From Microbacterium sp. LKL04 (GTDB lineage Bacteria; Actinomycetota; Actinomycetes; Actinomycetales; Microbacteriaceae): a stretch of DNA of 64,000 nt. Positions 37,068-46,411 of this stretch are shown here, in pieces. Under the pieces are notes generated by a model. It did not search any database. It was given only the letters and a program-made list of their open reading frames with translations, and was not told the DNA's origin. The DNA lies in NCBI RefSeq assembly GCF_900102005.1, contig NZ_LT627736.1, positions 930,001 through 994,000 of the forward strand, in the 5' to 3' direction. The position numbers and the translations under genes are program-made. Every line of letters begins with the position of its first letter. The stretch's first letter is position 1.

Positions 37068-37838
37068 ATGCCGCAGGACATCCGCTACGTCGCGATCGGA
37101 GACTCATTCACGGAGGGCGTCGGCGACGAGCTGCCGGACGGCAGCGTCCGCGGCTGGGCGGACCTCGTCGCCCAGGGCTGGGCGGACTCCCGCGGCGAGG
37201 CGATCTCGTACGCGAACCTGGCGATCCGCGGGAAGCTCATCCAGCCGATCGTCGAGGAGCAGCTCGAACGCGCTCTCGCACTGAGGCCGACGCACCTCTC
37301 CTTCAACGGGGGCGGCAACGACATGCTGCGCCCTCGGACGCCCATCGCACGCGTGGCGGACGTCTTCACCCGCGTCCTCCGTCGCTGCGACGAAGAGGGT
37401 GTCACCCTGATCGTCCTCTCCGGAGCCAACCCGTCGGCTCAGCTGCCCCTCGCGCGCCTGATCCAGCGACGCGGCGACGAGCTCTCACGTGCCGTCACCG
37501 ACCGCATCGCCGGGCGCGACGACGTCGTCGTGGCGCTGAACTGGCCCGATGCCGACCTGTCGGATCCGTCGTTCTGGTCCGAGGATCGGCTCCACATGAA
37601 CGATCGCGGGCATCACCGGGTCGCGGCTCGGGTGCTCGACGCACTCGGCGAGAAGGCGCCCGCCGAGTGGTGGCGCCTGGACGAGGCGGATTCGGCTGTC
37701 GCTCTCACGCGGGGTCGATACTTCCGCGAGCACCTCGGACCGTGGTTGCGGCGCCGCCTGACCGGGACGTCGTCGGGGGACGGCCGCGAAGCGAAGTACG
37801 GGGACTGGTTCCGCGTTGAACCTCGTCCGCGCGGCTGA
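37068..37838 (+). CDS. SGNH/GDSL family hydrolase
   Basis: 256-residue esterase/lipase-like hydrolase. Block I nucleophile Ser13 is in IGDSFTEGVGDE, the block III oxyanion Asn in FNGGGNDML, and block V Asp and His in DRLHMNDRGHHRVA near 174-187. All four SGNH residues are present. There is no signal peptide, so it is probably cytoplasmic. Substrate not predictable. Confidence 0.88.
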   Translation: MPQDIRYVAIGDSFTEGVGDELPDGSVRGWADLVAQGWADSRGEAISYANLAIRGKLIQPIVEEQLERALALRPTHLSFNGGGNDMLRPRTPIARVADVFTRVLRRCDEEGVTLIVLSGANPSAQLPLARLIQRRGDELSRAVTDRIAGRDDVVVALNWPDADLSDPSFWSEDRLHMNDRGHHRVAARVLDALGEKAPAEWWRLDEADSAVALTRGRYFREHLGPWLRRRLTGTSSGDGREAKYGDWFRVEPRPRG

Positions 37839-37866
37839 ATCCACCACCCTGCGCGCCTGTCAAGGG

Positions 37867-37884
37867 CTATCAGCTTCCTATCAG
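37867..37884 (+). repeat. tandem CTATCAG direct repeat upstream of the DUF6458 gene
   Basis: Two copies of CTATCAG start 11 bp apart (37867 and 37878), one helical turn. They sit about 50-65 bp before the ATG at 37931, where an activator or response-regulator dimer could bind. Confidence 0.4.
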
Positions 37885-37930
37885 GGGCGACGATGATCGG
37901 AACCACACCGCCAAGAAAGTGAGGGTGCGC

Positions 37931-38188
37931 ATGAGCATCGGATCCGGAATCGTGCTGTTCGTGATCGGCGCCATCCTGGCGTTCGCCGTGAACGTCGACG
38001 TCCAGTACGTCGACCTCAACCTGATCGGCTACATCCTGATGGCAGCCGGTGTCGTCGTCTTCCTCCTCGGCCTCGTGCTGATGCTGCGTCGACGTTCCAG
38101 CGAGTCGACCGTCCGAACGGTCGACCCCGTCGCGGGAGAGCGGGTCACCCGCTCCGAGACCCGTACGTCGGGAGACGGCACCGTCTGA
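37931..38188 (+). CDS. DUF6458 family small membrane protein
   Basis: 85-residue protein with two membrane helices (about 3-20 and 31-50) and a polar Arg/Thr-rich tail. MSIGSGIVLFVIGAILAFAV at the N-terminus and VDLNLIGYILMAAGVVVFLL match the DUF6458 actinobacterial family of unknown function. ATG 37931 is preferred because GTGAGGG lies 6 bp ahead; an in-frame GTG at 37919 is inside that site. Confidence 0.85.
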   Translation: MSIGSGIVLFVIGAILAFAVNVDVQYVDLNLIGYILMAAGVVVFLLGLVLMLRRRSSESTVRTVDPVAGERVTRSETRTSGDGTV

Positions 38189-38207
38189 CGACGGCTGCGT
38201 CACCGAT

Positions 38208-38239
38208 ACGGCCCGTTCCCCTCGCGGGGGGCGGGCCGT
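38208..38239. terminator. bidirectional terminator between convergent genes
   Basis: Stem ACGGCCCGTTCCCC against GGGGGGCGGGCCGT, 14 pairs including two G-U, loop TCGC. It separates the DUF6458 gene (plus) from the MFS gene (minus), whose 3' ends face each other. Confidence 0.75.
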
Positions 38240-38251
38240 TCGTCGTCTCGG

Positions 38252-39592
38252 TCAGCGTCGGGGGCGGCGCGGCTGATCCATACCGATGTGGATGCGGGTG
38301 CGTCGCCGTTCGATGCTGATGAAGATCGCACCGATGAGCCAGAGCGGGATCTGGACGAGGAAGGCGACCCGGAAGGCGTCCAGGCGGTAGGTGTCCGGCG
38401 TCCCCGCGCCCTGCAGGTCCAGCACGAGGCCGATGGCGAAGATCGCGATCAACGCGGCGAGGAACCCGCCCGCGTTCGTGACGCCCGTCGCCGTGCTGAG
38501 GCGGTGGGACGGGTTGTGGGTGCGGGCGTGGTCGAAGGCGATCATCGATGCGGGGCCGCCCATGGCGAGGGCGACCAGCAGGACGACGAGGAGCCAGATC
38601 GGCGCCCGGCCGGGCCAGACGATCACAGCGGTCCAGGCGACGAGCTGGAAGGCGACGGCGGGGAGGACGAGGGCGCGGGAGCGCCGGTGCGGTGCCCGTC
38701 GGGAGAGCTCTCCGAGGACGGGCCCGAGGGCCATCCCCGCGAAGACGTAGAGCGACGTCAGCACGCCGGCCTGTCCTGTGGTGAGGCCTTCTCCTGCCGT
38801 GAGGTACGGGAAGCCCCACAGCAGGATGAACGCCGTGCCGGCGAAGGGGGTCGTGAAGTGCGACCAGAACGCGAGTCGTGTCCCGGGGTGAGCCAGAGCG
38901 GCGCGGATCCCGACACCGGTGTCGATCGCGGAGGTCACGACGCGTATCGCGCCGGTGTCGGTGTCGACGCTGATGTCGCGGGCGAGCTCCGGCGGCCGGT
39001 TGCGCACGAGGGCGAAGACGAGGACGGCGAAGAGGACGCAGAGCCCGGCGATGCCCCCGAACGTCACCGACCAGCTCGTCGCGTGGAGGACCGCGGCGAT
39101 CGGGATCACGGCGACGAGCTGTCCCGCCTGTCCGAGGATCCCCGTCAGCTGAACCATGAGCGGACCCCGTTGGGCGGGGAACCAGGTCGCGACGAGACGG
39201 AGTACCGCGGGGAAGACCGCGGCATCCCCGGCGCCCAACAGCATGCGGGCGACGATCGCGACGCCGACGCTCGGCGAGAGAGCCATGGTGAGTTGGCCGA
39301 CAGCCATGAGGATCATCCCGATCGTCATGATCGGCCGCGACCCGTAGCGGTCGAGGAGGACCCCGACCGGGATCTGCATGCCTCCGTAGACGGCGAGCTG
39401 GACGACCGCGAACAGCGACAGGGTCGCGGCATCCGCCTGGAAGCGGTCGGCCGCGTCGACGCCGACGGCGGCGAGCGACGTTCGGTTCGTCACGGCGAGG
39501 ACGTACGCGGCGACGCCGGTGCCCCAGATCAGCCAGGCGCGGAAGCCGGGGCCGTTCGTCGGGGTGCTCTCCTGCCGACGTGCTCCGCTCAC
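38252..39592 (-). CDS. MFS transporter
   Basis: 446-residue twelve-helix transporter. The loop 2-3 motif VGVLLDRYGSRPIMTIGM resembles the MFS_1 (nitrate/glucarate/phthalate-like) branch. The long central loop (ELARDISVDTDTGAIRVVTS) lies after helix six. The C-terminus is positively charged (RRRTRIHIGMDQPRRPRR). GTG start at 39592; on the minus strand a TAGCGT ends 6 bp before it. Substrate unknown. Confidence 0.86.
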   Translation of the reverse strand: MSGARRQESTPTNGPGFRAWLIWGTGVAAYVLAVTNRTSLAAVGVDAADRFQADAATLSLFAVVQLAVYGGMQIPVGVLLDRYGSRPIMTIGMILMAVGQLTMALSPSVGVAIVARMLLGAGDAAVFPAVLRLVATWFPAQRGPLMVQLTGILGQAGQLVAVIPIAAVLHATSWSVTFGGIAGLCVLFAVLVFALVRNRPPELARDISVDTDTGAIRVVTSAIDTGVGIRAALAHPGTRLAFWSHFTTPFAGTAFILLWGFPYLTAGEGLTTGQAGVLTSLYVFAGMALGPVLGELSRRAPHRRSRALVLPAVAFQLVAWTAVIVWPGRAPIWLLVVLLVALAMGGPASMIAFDHARTHNPSHRLSTATGVTNAGGFLAALIAIFAIGLVLDLQGAGTPDTYRLDAFRVAFLVQIPLWLIGAIFISIERRRTRIHIGMDQPRRPRR

Positions 39593-39598
39593 CCGCCC

Positions 39599-39604
39599 AC
39601 GCTA
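39599..39604 (-). promoter_or_regulatory. candidate leaderless promoter -10 (minus strand)
   Basis: TAGCGT on the minus strand, then GGGCGG, then the GTG at 39592: the same 6 bp spacing seen at several plus-strand genes. A TACTCT (39619-39624) on the plus strand could serve the divergent DUF427 gene. Confidence 0.4.
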
Positions 39605-39655
39605 CTCTCCGGCAGGCGTACTCTGAGCCCACACCATCGGGCGATCGGAGAACAC

Positions 39656-39958
39656 ATGAAAGCGACCATCGGTGACACCGTCATCGCAGAGGCGGCCGAC
39701 GACGAGATCATCCGGATCGAGGGGAACGCGTACTTCCCGCCGTCATCCGTGAAGCAGGGTGTCCTCGTCGAGAGCCCGACCCCGTACACGTGCCCATGGA
39801 AGGGGGAGTGCCAGTACTTCCACGTCGAGGCCGGCTCCGAGCGCATGACCGACGGCGCGTGGTCGTACCCCAACCCGTACCCGTCCGCGTTCGACCGCGT
39901 CGGCGCCGACTTCTCCGGGTACGTCGCGTTCTCGCCGGGGATCACCGTCGGTCAGTGA
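39656..39958 (+). CDS. DUF427 domain-containing protein
   Basis: 100-residue protein covering one DUF427 domain. The motif TPYTCPWKGECQYFHVEAG and the final AFDRVGADFSGYVAF are characteristic. The fold is known but the function is not. GGAG (39647-39650) precedes the ATG by 5 bp. Its stop is 15 bp from the stop of the GH35 gene on the opposite strand. Confidence 0.87.
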   Translation: MKATIGDTVIAEAADDEIIRIEGNAYFPPSSVKQGVLVESPTPYTCPWKGECQYFHVEAGSERMTDGAWSYPNPYPSAFDRVGADFSGYVAFSPGITVGQ

Positions 39959-39973
39959 CCGCGCGGCGCGTCG

Positions 39974-41677
39974 TCACTCGTGCAGAGGCCCGAGGGACGG
40001 CGCACCGACGAATCGCGCCGAATCCGGCACCGGCTGCTCGATCTCGACGACCGTGATCGTATTCGACCCCGCCTGCGTCACCGGGGCAGGGACGTAGAGC
40101 GTCCGCTGCGGGCCGTTCGACCAGTACCGGCCGAGCAGGAAGCCGCCGACGAAGACGTATCCCTTGCCCCATCCGGTCGTGTCGAGGAACAGGTCCGACG
40201 GGGCGTCCAGATCGAAGCTCCCCTCGGCCATGAGCAGTTCCGGGGCGCCCGCGGCCTGATCGAGGGGGACGGGCGTCGTCCGCCACCCGGACAGCGCGTG
40301 GCCGTCGATGGCCACAGGCCCGATGAGGCCCTTCGCCTCGCCGAGGCGGTCGTCGTAGTTCACCCGCCCCTGTTCCTCCACCAGGATCGAGAGGTTCCTC
40401 CCCGGGGGCAACCGGAGCGCGTGCTCGTGCCGCGTCCGAGAGAGCGATCCGACGCGGATGCCGTCGACGGACACCCAGGCCTGATCACGGACTTCACCGA
40501 TCGACAGCACGCCGCCGGCGAACCCGTCCGGCAGAGCGGTCTCGTGCCGCAACAGCGAACCGGTGTGCTCGGCCTCCTCGAACGTCGCGAGGCCGGGCTG
40601 GGACGCGAGGCTCGTGACGGCTGTCCGGGACACGGGGGACAGTGCCACCGTGATTTCCGGCCGTGCCGAGGCCGACGCGGGGGCCTCCGCGGGCACATCC
40701 GCGTACTTCGCGATGACGCCGCGGAACGCGTGGTATTTCTCTGTCGGGTCGCCCGCTTCGTCGAGGGGGGCGTCGTAGTCGTAGGAGGTCACGATCGGCA
40801 GGTAGCGGCCCTTGTCGTTCGCCCCGTTGGTCGTCCCGAAATTCGTCCCGCCGTGGAACATGTAGATGTTCACCGATGCGCCGGCTCCCAGGAGGTCGTC
40901 CAGTTCGGCGGCGGCGGTCGCGGCATCCGTCGTGTGGTGCGGTCCACCCCACCAGTCGAACCACCCGTCCCAGAACTCCGAGCACATGAGAGGGCCGGTG
41001 GGCTGGTGCTCGCGCAGCGTCGCGAGGCGCTCATGAGCCCGCGAGCCGAAGGAGCCGGTCAGGTGGAGGCCGGGAAGCGATCCCGCCTCGAGCATGTCGG
41101 GCTCGGGTTGGTCCACCGTGGTGAGGGGGACCGTGATGTCCGAGTCCCGTGTGACGCGGACGAGTTCGGCGAGGTAGTCCTTGTCCGAACCGTACGCGCC
41201 GTACTCGTTCTCGATCTGCACGAGGACGACGTTGCCGCCGCGGTCGATCTGACGCGGCGCGACGACGCGGTACACGCGGCGGAGGTACGTCTCGAGCGCC
41301 GCCTGGTAGGCGGCATCCGTTCGCCGCAGTCGGATGCCGGGGGTCGCGGTGAGCCACGTCGGGAGACCACCGTTGTGCCACTCGGCGCAGATGTAGGGTC
41401 CGGGGCGGACGATCGCGTGCAGCCCCTCGGCGGCGATCAGATCCAGGAATCGACCGAGGTCGAGCCCGTCGGATTCATCCCATTCGCCTTCGACCGGCTC
41501 ATGCGCGTTCCACGCGACGTACGTCTCGATCGTGTTCAGTCCCATGAGGCGTGCTTTGCGGATGCGGTCGGCCCAGTCTCCGGGGTGGATGCGGAAGTAG
41601 TGCATCGCTCCGGAGATGATCCTGTGCGGCTGCCCGTCCAAGAGGAAGTCGCGGTCGCCGATGGCGAAAGTGCTCAT
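39974..41677 (-). CDS. GH35 beta-galactosidase
   Basis: 567-residue intracellular glycosidase releasing terminal beta-D-galactose. The TIM barrel shows ISGAMHYFRIHPGDWADRI, RPGPYICAEWHNGGLPTWL, acid/base Glu158 in QIENEYGAYG and nucleophile Glu234 in CSEFWDGWFDWWG. Jelly-roll domains follow, ending in WGKGYVFVGGFLLGRYWSNG. No signal peptide. The ATG at 41677 has a GGAG site (minus strand CGGAGATCAC) and lies well inside a longer open frame. It is divergent from the LacI regulator gene, with 90 bp between, suggesting shared control. Confidence 0.93.
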   Translation of the reverse strand: MSTFAIGDRDFLLDGQPHRIISGAMHYFRIHPGDWADRIRKARLMGLNTIETYVAWNAHEPVEGEWDESDGLDLGRFLDLIAAEGLHAIVRPGPYICAEWHNGGLPTWLTATPGIRLRRTDAAYQAALETYLRRVYRVVAPRQIDRGGNVVLVQIENEYGAYGSDKDYLAELVRVTRDSDITVPLTTVDQPEPDMLEAGSLPGLHLTGSFGSRAHERLATLREHQPTGPLMCSEFWDGWFDWWGGPHHTTDAATAAAELDDLLGAGASVNIYMFHGGTNFGTTNGANDKGRYLPIVTSYDYDAPLDEAGDPTEKYHAFRGVIAKYADVPAEAPASASARPEITVALSPVSRTAVTSLASQPGLATFEEAEHTGSLLRHETALPDGFAGGVLSIGEVRDQAWVSVDGIRVGSLSRTRHEHALRLPPGRNLSILVEEQGRVNYDDRLGEAKGLIGPVAIDGHALSGWRTTPVPLDQAAGAPELLMAEGSFDLDAPSDLFLDTTGWGKGYVFVGGFLLGRYWSNGPQRTLYVPAPVTQAGSNTITVVEIEQPVPDSARFVGAPSLGPLHE

Positions 41678-41754
41678 GTGATCTCCGCTCGGAGCTGTCC
41701 GTCCAGACACCCTGCTGTCGTGAGAGGGGTGTTCCGCCGCTGCGCCAACTGCTA

Positions 41755-41768
41755 TGTTTACGCAATCA
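41755..41768. promoter_or_regulatory. candidate LacI-family operator
   Basis: TGTTTACGCAATCA, with a central CG and matches in 5 of 7 symmetric pairs, resembling operators of LacI-family regulators. It reaches into the ATG of the LacI-type gene (41768) and follows a TATGTT that could be the -10. It lies in the divergent region shared with the GH35 gene, so both directions could be repressed. Confidence 0.4.
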
Positions 41769-42868
41769 TGTCGCCTCAGCGTAGCACGCGACCGGCCCCG
41801 GAGACGGGTGTCGTTGCACCCCTCGATGAGCCTGTGGCGCGTCGTGGGGGTACGCCCCACGGGGTGCCCACGCAGGCCGATGTCGCCCGCCACGCGGGCG
41901 TCTCCGCGCAGACGGTGTCGCGCGTCGTCACGGGCGCTGCGCGGGTCGACGAGCCGACGCGCGAGCGGGTCCTCGCCAGCATGCTCGAGCTCGGCTACCG
42001 GCCGAACCGGGCGGCGCGGGCCCTGCGCTCCGCCCGCTACCGCAGCATCGGCGTGGTCATGAGCGATCTGACCTCGTACGGCAGCGTTCGCACCTGGGAG
42101 GCCATCTCGCGCGCGGGAGCGGAGTCCGGGTACGCCGTCGCTCTCGTCCCGACCACCGGGTTCGACCGGAGCGCCGTCGCGGAGGCGATCGAACGCGCAC
42201 GCGATCAGGCCGTCGACGGGCTCGTCATCGCGATCGGCGACCACCTCTCGGCGGGGGAGGACCTGCCGCTGCCGGACGACCTCCCGGTCGTCGTCGTCGA
42301 CGCGTCGGCACTCGAAGACCGCTCCTTCGTCGACACCGACCAGACGATGGGCGCGGGGCAGGCCGTCAGGCATCTGCTCGACCTCGGCCACGAGACCGTC
42401 CACCATGTCGCGGGGCCGGCGAGCTCGTACTCGGCGGTCCGTCGGGAGCAGGGCTGGCGGGCGGCTCTGTCCGACGCAGGACGCGAGGCTCCACCCCCCC
42501 AGCGAGGGGACTGGAGCGCGCAGTCCGGGTTCGACGCGGGATGCCGCCTGCGCGAGGTTCCCGCCGTCACCGCCGTTTTCGCCGCCAACGATCAGATGGC
42601 GCTCGGGGTTCTCCGCGCATTCCACGAGGCGGGGGTAGCCATTCCCGGCCGGGTCAGTGTGGTCGGCTTCGACGACATGCCCGAGGCCGCCCAGTTCTGG
42701 CCGCCGCTCACGTCGATCCACCAGGAGTTCGACGAGGTCGGTCGCGCCGCCGTCGATGTGCTTCTCGCCCGAATCGACGACGCGGACGTGGTCCGCCGAC
42801 TACTCGTACCCACCCGACTGGTCGTGCGAGGCAGCACGGCCGCTGCACCACGGAAGGCGATCTCATGA
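41768..42868 (+). CDS. LacI family transcriptional regulator
   Basis: 366-residue repressor-type regulator. The helix-turn-helix is TQADVARHAGVSAQTVSRVV at about 34-53, followed by the hinge helix YRPNRAARALRS. The sugar-binding domain resembles periplasmic binding proteins (GVVMSDLTSYGS, FAANDQMALGVLRAF, VVGFDDMPEAAQFWPPLTSI). An N-terminal tail of about 32 residues precedes the HTH; GTG 41864 would start exactly at the usual position but has no ribosome site. Its stop overlaps the GH31 start (ATGA), so it is in one operon with the enzymes it probably controls. Confidence 0.91.
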   Translation: MSPQRSTRPAPETGVVAPLDEPVARRGGTPHGVPTQADVARHAGVSAQTVSRVVTGAARVDEPTRERVLASMLELGYRPNRAARALRSARYRSIGVVMSDLTSYGSVRTWEAISRAGAESGYAVALVPTTGFDRSAVAEAIERARDQAVDGLVIAIGDHLSAGEDLPLPDDLPVVVVDASALEDRSFVDTDQTMGAGQAVRHLLDLGHETVHHVAGPASSYSAVRREQGWRAALSDAGREAPPPQRGDWSAQSGFDAGCRLREVPAVTAVFAANDQMALGVLRAFHEAGVAIPGRVSVVGFDDMPEAAQFWPPLTSIHQEFDEVGRAAVDVLLARIDDADVVRRLLVPTRLVVRGSTAAAPRKAIS

Positions 42869-44904
42869 CGTTCCACACTTCAAACACCGGCGTCCTCTGG
42901 TACGGCGACGGTCAGACCGTCTCGATCGAGGCGTGGGGCCGCGGCGTCCGCGTGCGCGCCGCGCTCGGTCCGATCGACGATGCTCCGGGCGCCCTCGTCG
43001 AGGTCGCCGACACCCGCGCTGATGTATCGGTCGACGGCGCGGTCGCGACCGTCTCGGCCGGTGGCGTCCGCGTAGTGGCGGAGGAATCGGAGTTCAACGA
43101 CTGGTCGGTGGGTTTCTACACGACGCGGCTGCGGCTGCGGGTGCAGGATGCCGACGGTCGCCTCCTGTTCGAGGAGATCACCGACGGCGGGGCACTCAAG
43201 CTCTCCGCCCGTGAGTTCCGTCCCAGCGAGGGCGGCGATCAGCGGCTGCGGCTGAGCCTCGCCACATCCGCTGACGAGCACCTCGTCGGCATGGGCCTGT
43301 ATCAGCAGGATCTCGTCGATCTGAAGGGGACGGTGCTCGAGCTCGCGCACCGGAACTCGCAGACCTCCGTCCCCTTCGTCGTTTCCAGTGCCGGGTACGG
43401 CTTCCTCTGGAACCTGCCGGCGATCGGACGGGCGGTGTTCGGATCGAACCGCACCGAGTGGGACGCGGAGAGCGCGACGCAGTTCGACTGGTGGGTATGC
43501 GCCGACCCCCGTCCCGCGGGGATCGCGGCCGCGTACGCTGAGGCGACCGGGCACGCGCCCATGATGCCGGAGTACGGCCTCGGCTTCTGGCAGTGCAAGC
43601 TGCGGTACTCGACCCAGGAGGAACTCCTGGGCGTCGCGCGGGAGTACCGGCGGCGCGGCATCCCCATCGATGTCATCGTGGCCGACTTCTTCCACTGGCG
43701 GTGGATGGGCGACTGGCGCTTCGAGGAGGAGTTCTGGCCGGATCCCGCCGCGATGACGGCGGAGCTCCGGGAGCTGGGCATCGAACTGATGGTGTCGGTG
43801 TGGCCGCAGGTGGCCCCGCAGTCCGACAACTGGGAGGAGCTGCGCGACGGGAACATGCTCGTGCGCACCCGGCGCGGCATCGACGTGCAGTACTACTTCG
43901 ACGGCCAGTACACGCGCTTCCTCGACGTGACCGAGCCTCGCGCACGCGAATTCCTCTGGCAGAAGCTCGCCGAGAACTACGGCGCCTACGGCATCACGGC
44001 GTTCTGGCTCGACGAGGCCGAACCCGAATACGGCGCCTACCACTTCGAGAACTACCGGCTGGCGGCAGGACCGAGCGCTCAGGTCGCGAACCTTTACCCG
44101 CGCGAGTTCACGCGCGCTATCGCGGACGGCCTTCGTGCCGACGGCAACGATCAGCCGGTCTCGCTGGTCCGTGCCGCCTGGGCGGGATCGCAGCGGCACG
44201 GCGCGCTCGTGTGGTCGGGCGACGTCCATTCGACCTTCGACGACCTCAAGGCGCAGATCGCTGCGGGGGTCCACATGGGTGCCGCCGGCATCCCGTGGTT
44301 CACGACCGACATCGGCGGATTCACGGGTGGGGATGTGCGCGAGCCGGCATTCCACGAACTCCTCGTCCGCTGGTTCCAATTCGGCGCGTTCAGCCCCGTC
44401 ATGCGTCTGCACGGCGACCGCGTGCCCGGGACGCCGATCAACGACGCGCAGGGCGTGGCACGAGTGGGGACCGGCGCCGACAACGAGGTGTGGAGCTTCG
44501 GCGACCGGATCGAGTCGCTCCTCGTGGAGTACATCCGCCTGCGCGAAGACTTGCGGGACTACACGCGCGAGGCCATGGCGGACGCGCACCGGCGCGGTGC
44601 GCCCGTCATGCGCGGCATGTTCTTCGAGTTCCCCGAGGACGAGAGAGCGTGGACGACACCCGGGCAGTACCTGTTCGGGCCCGACATCCTGGTCGCCCCG
44701 GTCACCGAGCCAGGGGCGACCCGGTGGGAGGTCTACCTCCCCGCCGGGGCGGAGTGGACCGAGGCCCGGACGGGGAACACCCACCGCGGTGGGCAGACGG
44801 TCGCAGTCGACGCCCCACTCGCGTCGATTCCCGTGTTCCACCGCGGCGGACGCGTCGGAGCCGCGCTCGCCCGGCTCGCAACCCTTCCTGATCTCCAGCT
44901 TTGA
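42865..44904 (+). CDS. GH31 alpha-glycosidase (alpha-xylosidase/alpha-glucosidase type)
   Basis: 679-residue GH31 enzyme, no signal peptide. The catalytic nucleophile is Asp383 in [11 protein letters not shown] and the acid/base is Asp453 in [31 protein letters not shown] lines the active site. The N-terminal beta-sandwich is short, and the C-terminal sheet domain contains [15 protein letters not shown]. The EAEPE form at the nucleophile resembles bacterial alpha-xylosidases such as YicI, but substrate is not proven. Neighbouring arabinosidase genes suggest a side-chain-cleaving role on plant oligosaccharides. Confidence 0.9.
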   Translation: MTFHTSNTGVLWYGDGQTVSIEAWGRGVRVRAALGPIDDAPGALVEVADTRADVSVDGAVATVSAGGVRVVAEESEFNDWSVGFYTTRLRLRVQDADGRLLFEEITDGGALKLSAREFRPSEGGDQRLRLSLATSADEHLVGMGLYQQDLVDLKGTVLELAHRNSQTSVPFVVSSAGYGFLWNLPAIGRAVFGSNRTEWDAESATQFDWWVCADPRPAGIAAAYAEATGHAPMMPEYGLGFWQCKLRYSTQEELLGVAREYRRRGIPIDVIVADFFHWRWMGDWRFEEEFWPDPAAMTAELRELGIELMVSVWPQVAPQSDNWEELRDGNMLVRTRRGIDVQYYFDGQYTRFLDVTEPRAREFLWQKLAENYGAYGITAFWLDEAEPEYGAYHFENYRLAAGPSAQVANLYPREFTRAIADGLRADGNDQPVSLVRAAWAGSQRHGALVWSGDVHSTFDDLKAQIAAGVHMGAAGIPWFTTDIGGFTGGDVREPAFHELLVRWFQFGAFSPVMRLHGDRVPGTPINDAQGVARVGTGADNEVWSFGDRIESLLVEYIRLREDLRDYTREAMADAHRRGAPVMRGMFFEFPEDERAWTTPGQYLFGPDILVAPVTEPGATRWEVYLPAGAEWTEARTGNTHRGGQTVAVDAPLASIPVFHRGGRVGAALARLATLPDLQL

Positions 44905-44941
44905 TACGACCGACCCCACACCCCTCGACGGAGAGAACCGC

Positions 44942-46411
44942 ATGAGCCTCATCACCGCCACCACCCGCGCCCACCGCATCGACCGCCGCATCTACGGCCA
45001 GTTCGCCGAGCACCTCGGACGCGGTATCTACGAAGGCCTGTGGGTCGGGGAGCAGGACGAGATCCCGCACAAGAACGGCCTTCGGGTGGACGCGATCGCG
45101 GCGCTCCGCGAGATCCAGGTCCCCGTCGTCCGGTGGCCGGGGGGCTGCTTCGCGGACGAGTACCACTGGTTGGGCGGCGTGGGCCCGAGCGAACAGCGCC
45201 GCGCGATGGTCAACACGCACTGGGGCGGCGTCGTCGACCCGAACACCTTCGGCACGCACGAGTACTTCGAACTGCTGCACCAGCTCGACGCCGAGGCCTA
45301 CGTGAACGGCAACGTCGGCAGCGGGTCTGTCGCCGAGATGCAGGACTGGGTCGAGTACATGACCCTCGACCAGCACACCCCGATGGCCGAGCTCCGACGC
45401 GCACACGGCCGCGAACAGCCCTGGAAGCTGCAGTTCTTCGGCGTCGGCAACGAGAGCTGGGGATGCGGCGGCAACATGCTCCCGCTGCATTACGCGAACC
45501 TGTACCGCCAGTACCAGACCTTCGTGCGCGACTACGGCGACAGCCACGTCGCCAAGGTCGCGTGCGGTGCGAACGCGGACGACTACGAGTGGACCGAGGT
45601 GCTCATGGCACGCGCGGCCGGACACATGGACGCGCTGAGCCTGCACTACTACACGCTGCCGACGGGGGAGTGGGACGTGAAGGGCGCCGCGTTGACGTTC
45701 GACGATGCGGCCTGGTACGACACCATCCACCGCACCCGCGCGATGGACACGCTCCTGCGCCGTCACGGCGAGATCATGGACCGGCACGACCCGTCGCGTC
45801 GCGTCGGACTCTTCGTCGACGAGTGGGGCACCTGGTACGACGTCGAACAGGGAACCAACCCCGGCTTCCTGTTCCAGCAGAACACGATGCGCGACGCGAT
45901 CGTGGCGGCCGTCAATTTCCACATCTTCCACCGGCACGCCGCCCGCGTGCGGATGACGAACATCGCGCAGATGGTGAACGTCCTCCAGGCGATGCTCCTC
46001 ACCGACGGAGCGCGCATGCTGAAGACCCCGACGTTCCACGCGTTCGGGATGTACGTCGACCATCAGGATGCCGACTTCGTCGAGACCGTCGACGACGGTG
46101 GACGCGCGAACGGACGGGGAGGTGCGCACCTCGATCACACGGTCAGCGTCAAGGACGGCGTCTACACCGTCAGCGCGGTCAACTGGGACCTCGAGGCCGA
46201 GGCGGACCTGACGCTCCGGTTGCCCGAGCGCGTCGGCGAGGTGGTGAGCGCACGGATCCTGCATGCGCCGGCATCCGCTCACAACACCTTCGAGGAGCCG
46301 GATGCCGTCGCCCCGACGGACTTCGCCGGGACCGTCGTCGAGGGGAGCGACCTGCGGCTCCCGCTGCCGCCGCGGAGCATCGTCACCGTCCGGGTCCGGA
46401 CCGCGGGATGA
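44942..46411 (+). CDS. GH51 alpha-L-arabinofuranosidase
   Basis: 489-residue intracellular retaining enzyme removing alpha-L-arabinofuranosyl residues from oligosaccharides. Acid/base Glu171 is in [13 protein letters not shown], nucleophile Glu294 in VDEWGTWYD. The N-terminal [20 protein letters not shown] and [13 protein letters not shown] are canonical. The beta-sandwich domain follows the barrel. GACGGAGAG precedes the ATG. It follows GH31 by 37 bp and overlaps the GH127 gene (ATGA). Confidence 0.94.
   Translation: MSLITATTRAHRIDRRIYGQFAEHLGRGIYEGLWVGEQDEIPHKNGLRVDAIAALREIQVPVVRWPGGCFADEYHWLGGVGPSEQRRAMVNTHWGGVVDPNTFGTHEYFELLHQLDAEAYVNGNVGSGSVAEMQDWVEYMTLDQHTPMAELRRAHGREQPWKLQFFGVGNESWGCGGNMLPLHYANLYRQYQTFVRDYGDSHVAKVACGANADDYEWTEVLMARAAGHMDALSLHYYTLPTGEWDVKGAALTFDDAAWYDTIHRTRAMDTLLRRHGEIMDRHDPSRRVGLFVDEWGTWYDVEQGTNPGFLFQQNTMRDAIVAAVNFHIFHRHAARVRMTNIAQMVNVLQAMLLTDGARMLKTPTFHAFGMYVDHQDADFVETVDDGGRANGRGGAHLDHTVSVKDGVYTVSAVNWDLEAEADLTLRLPERVGEVVSARILHAPASAHNTFEEPDAVAPTDFAGTVVEGSDLRLPLPPRSIVTVRVRTAG

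Noticed and set aside
39974-42721. 915-residue frame as a fused protein including the GH35 enzyme
   Set aside because: The upstream part is antisense to the LacI gene; the true start is ATG 41677 with a ribosome site and canonical GH35 N-terminus.
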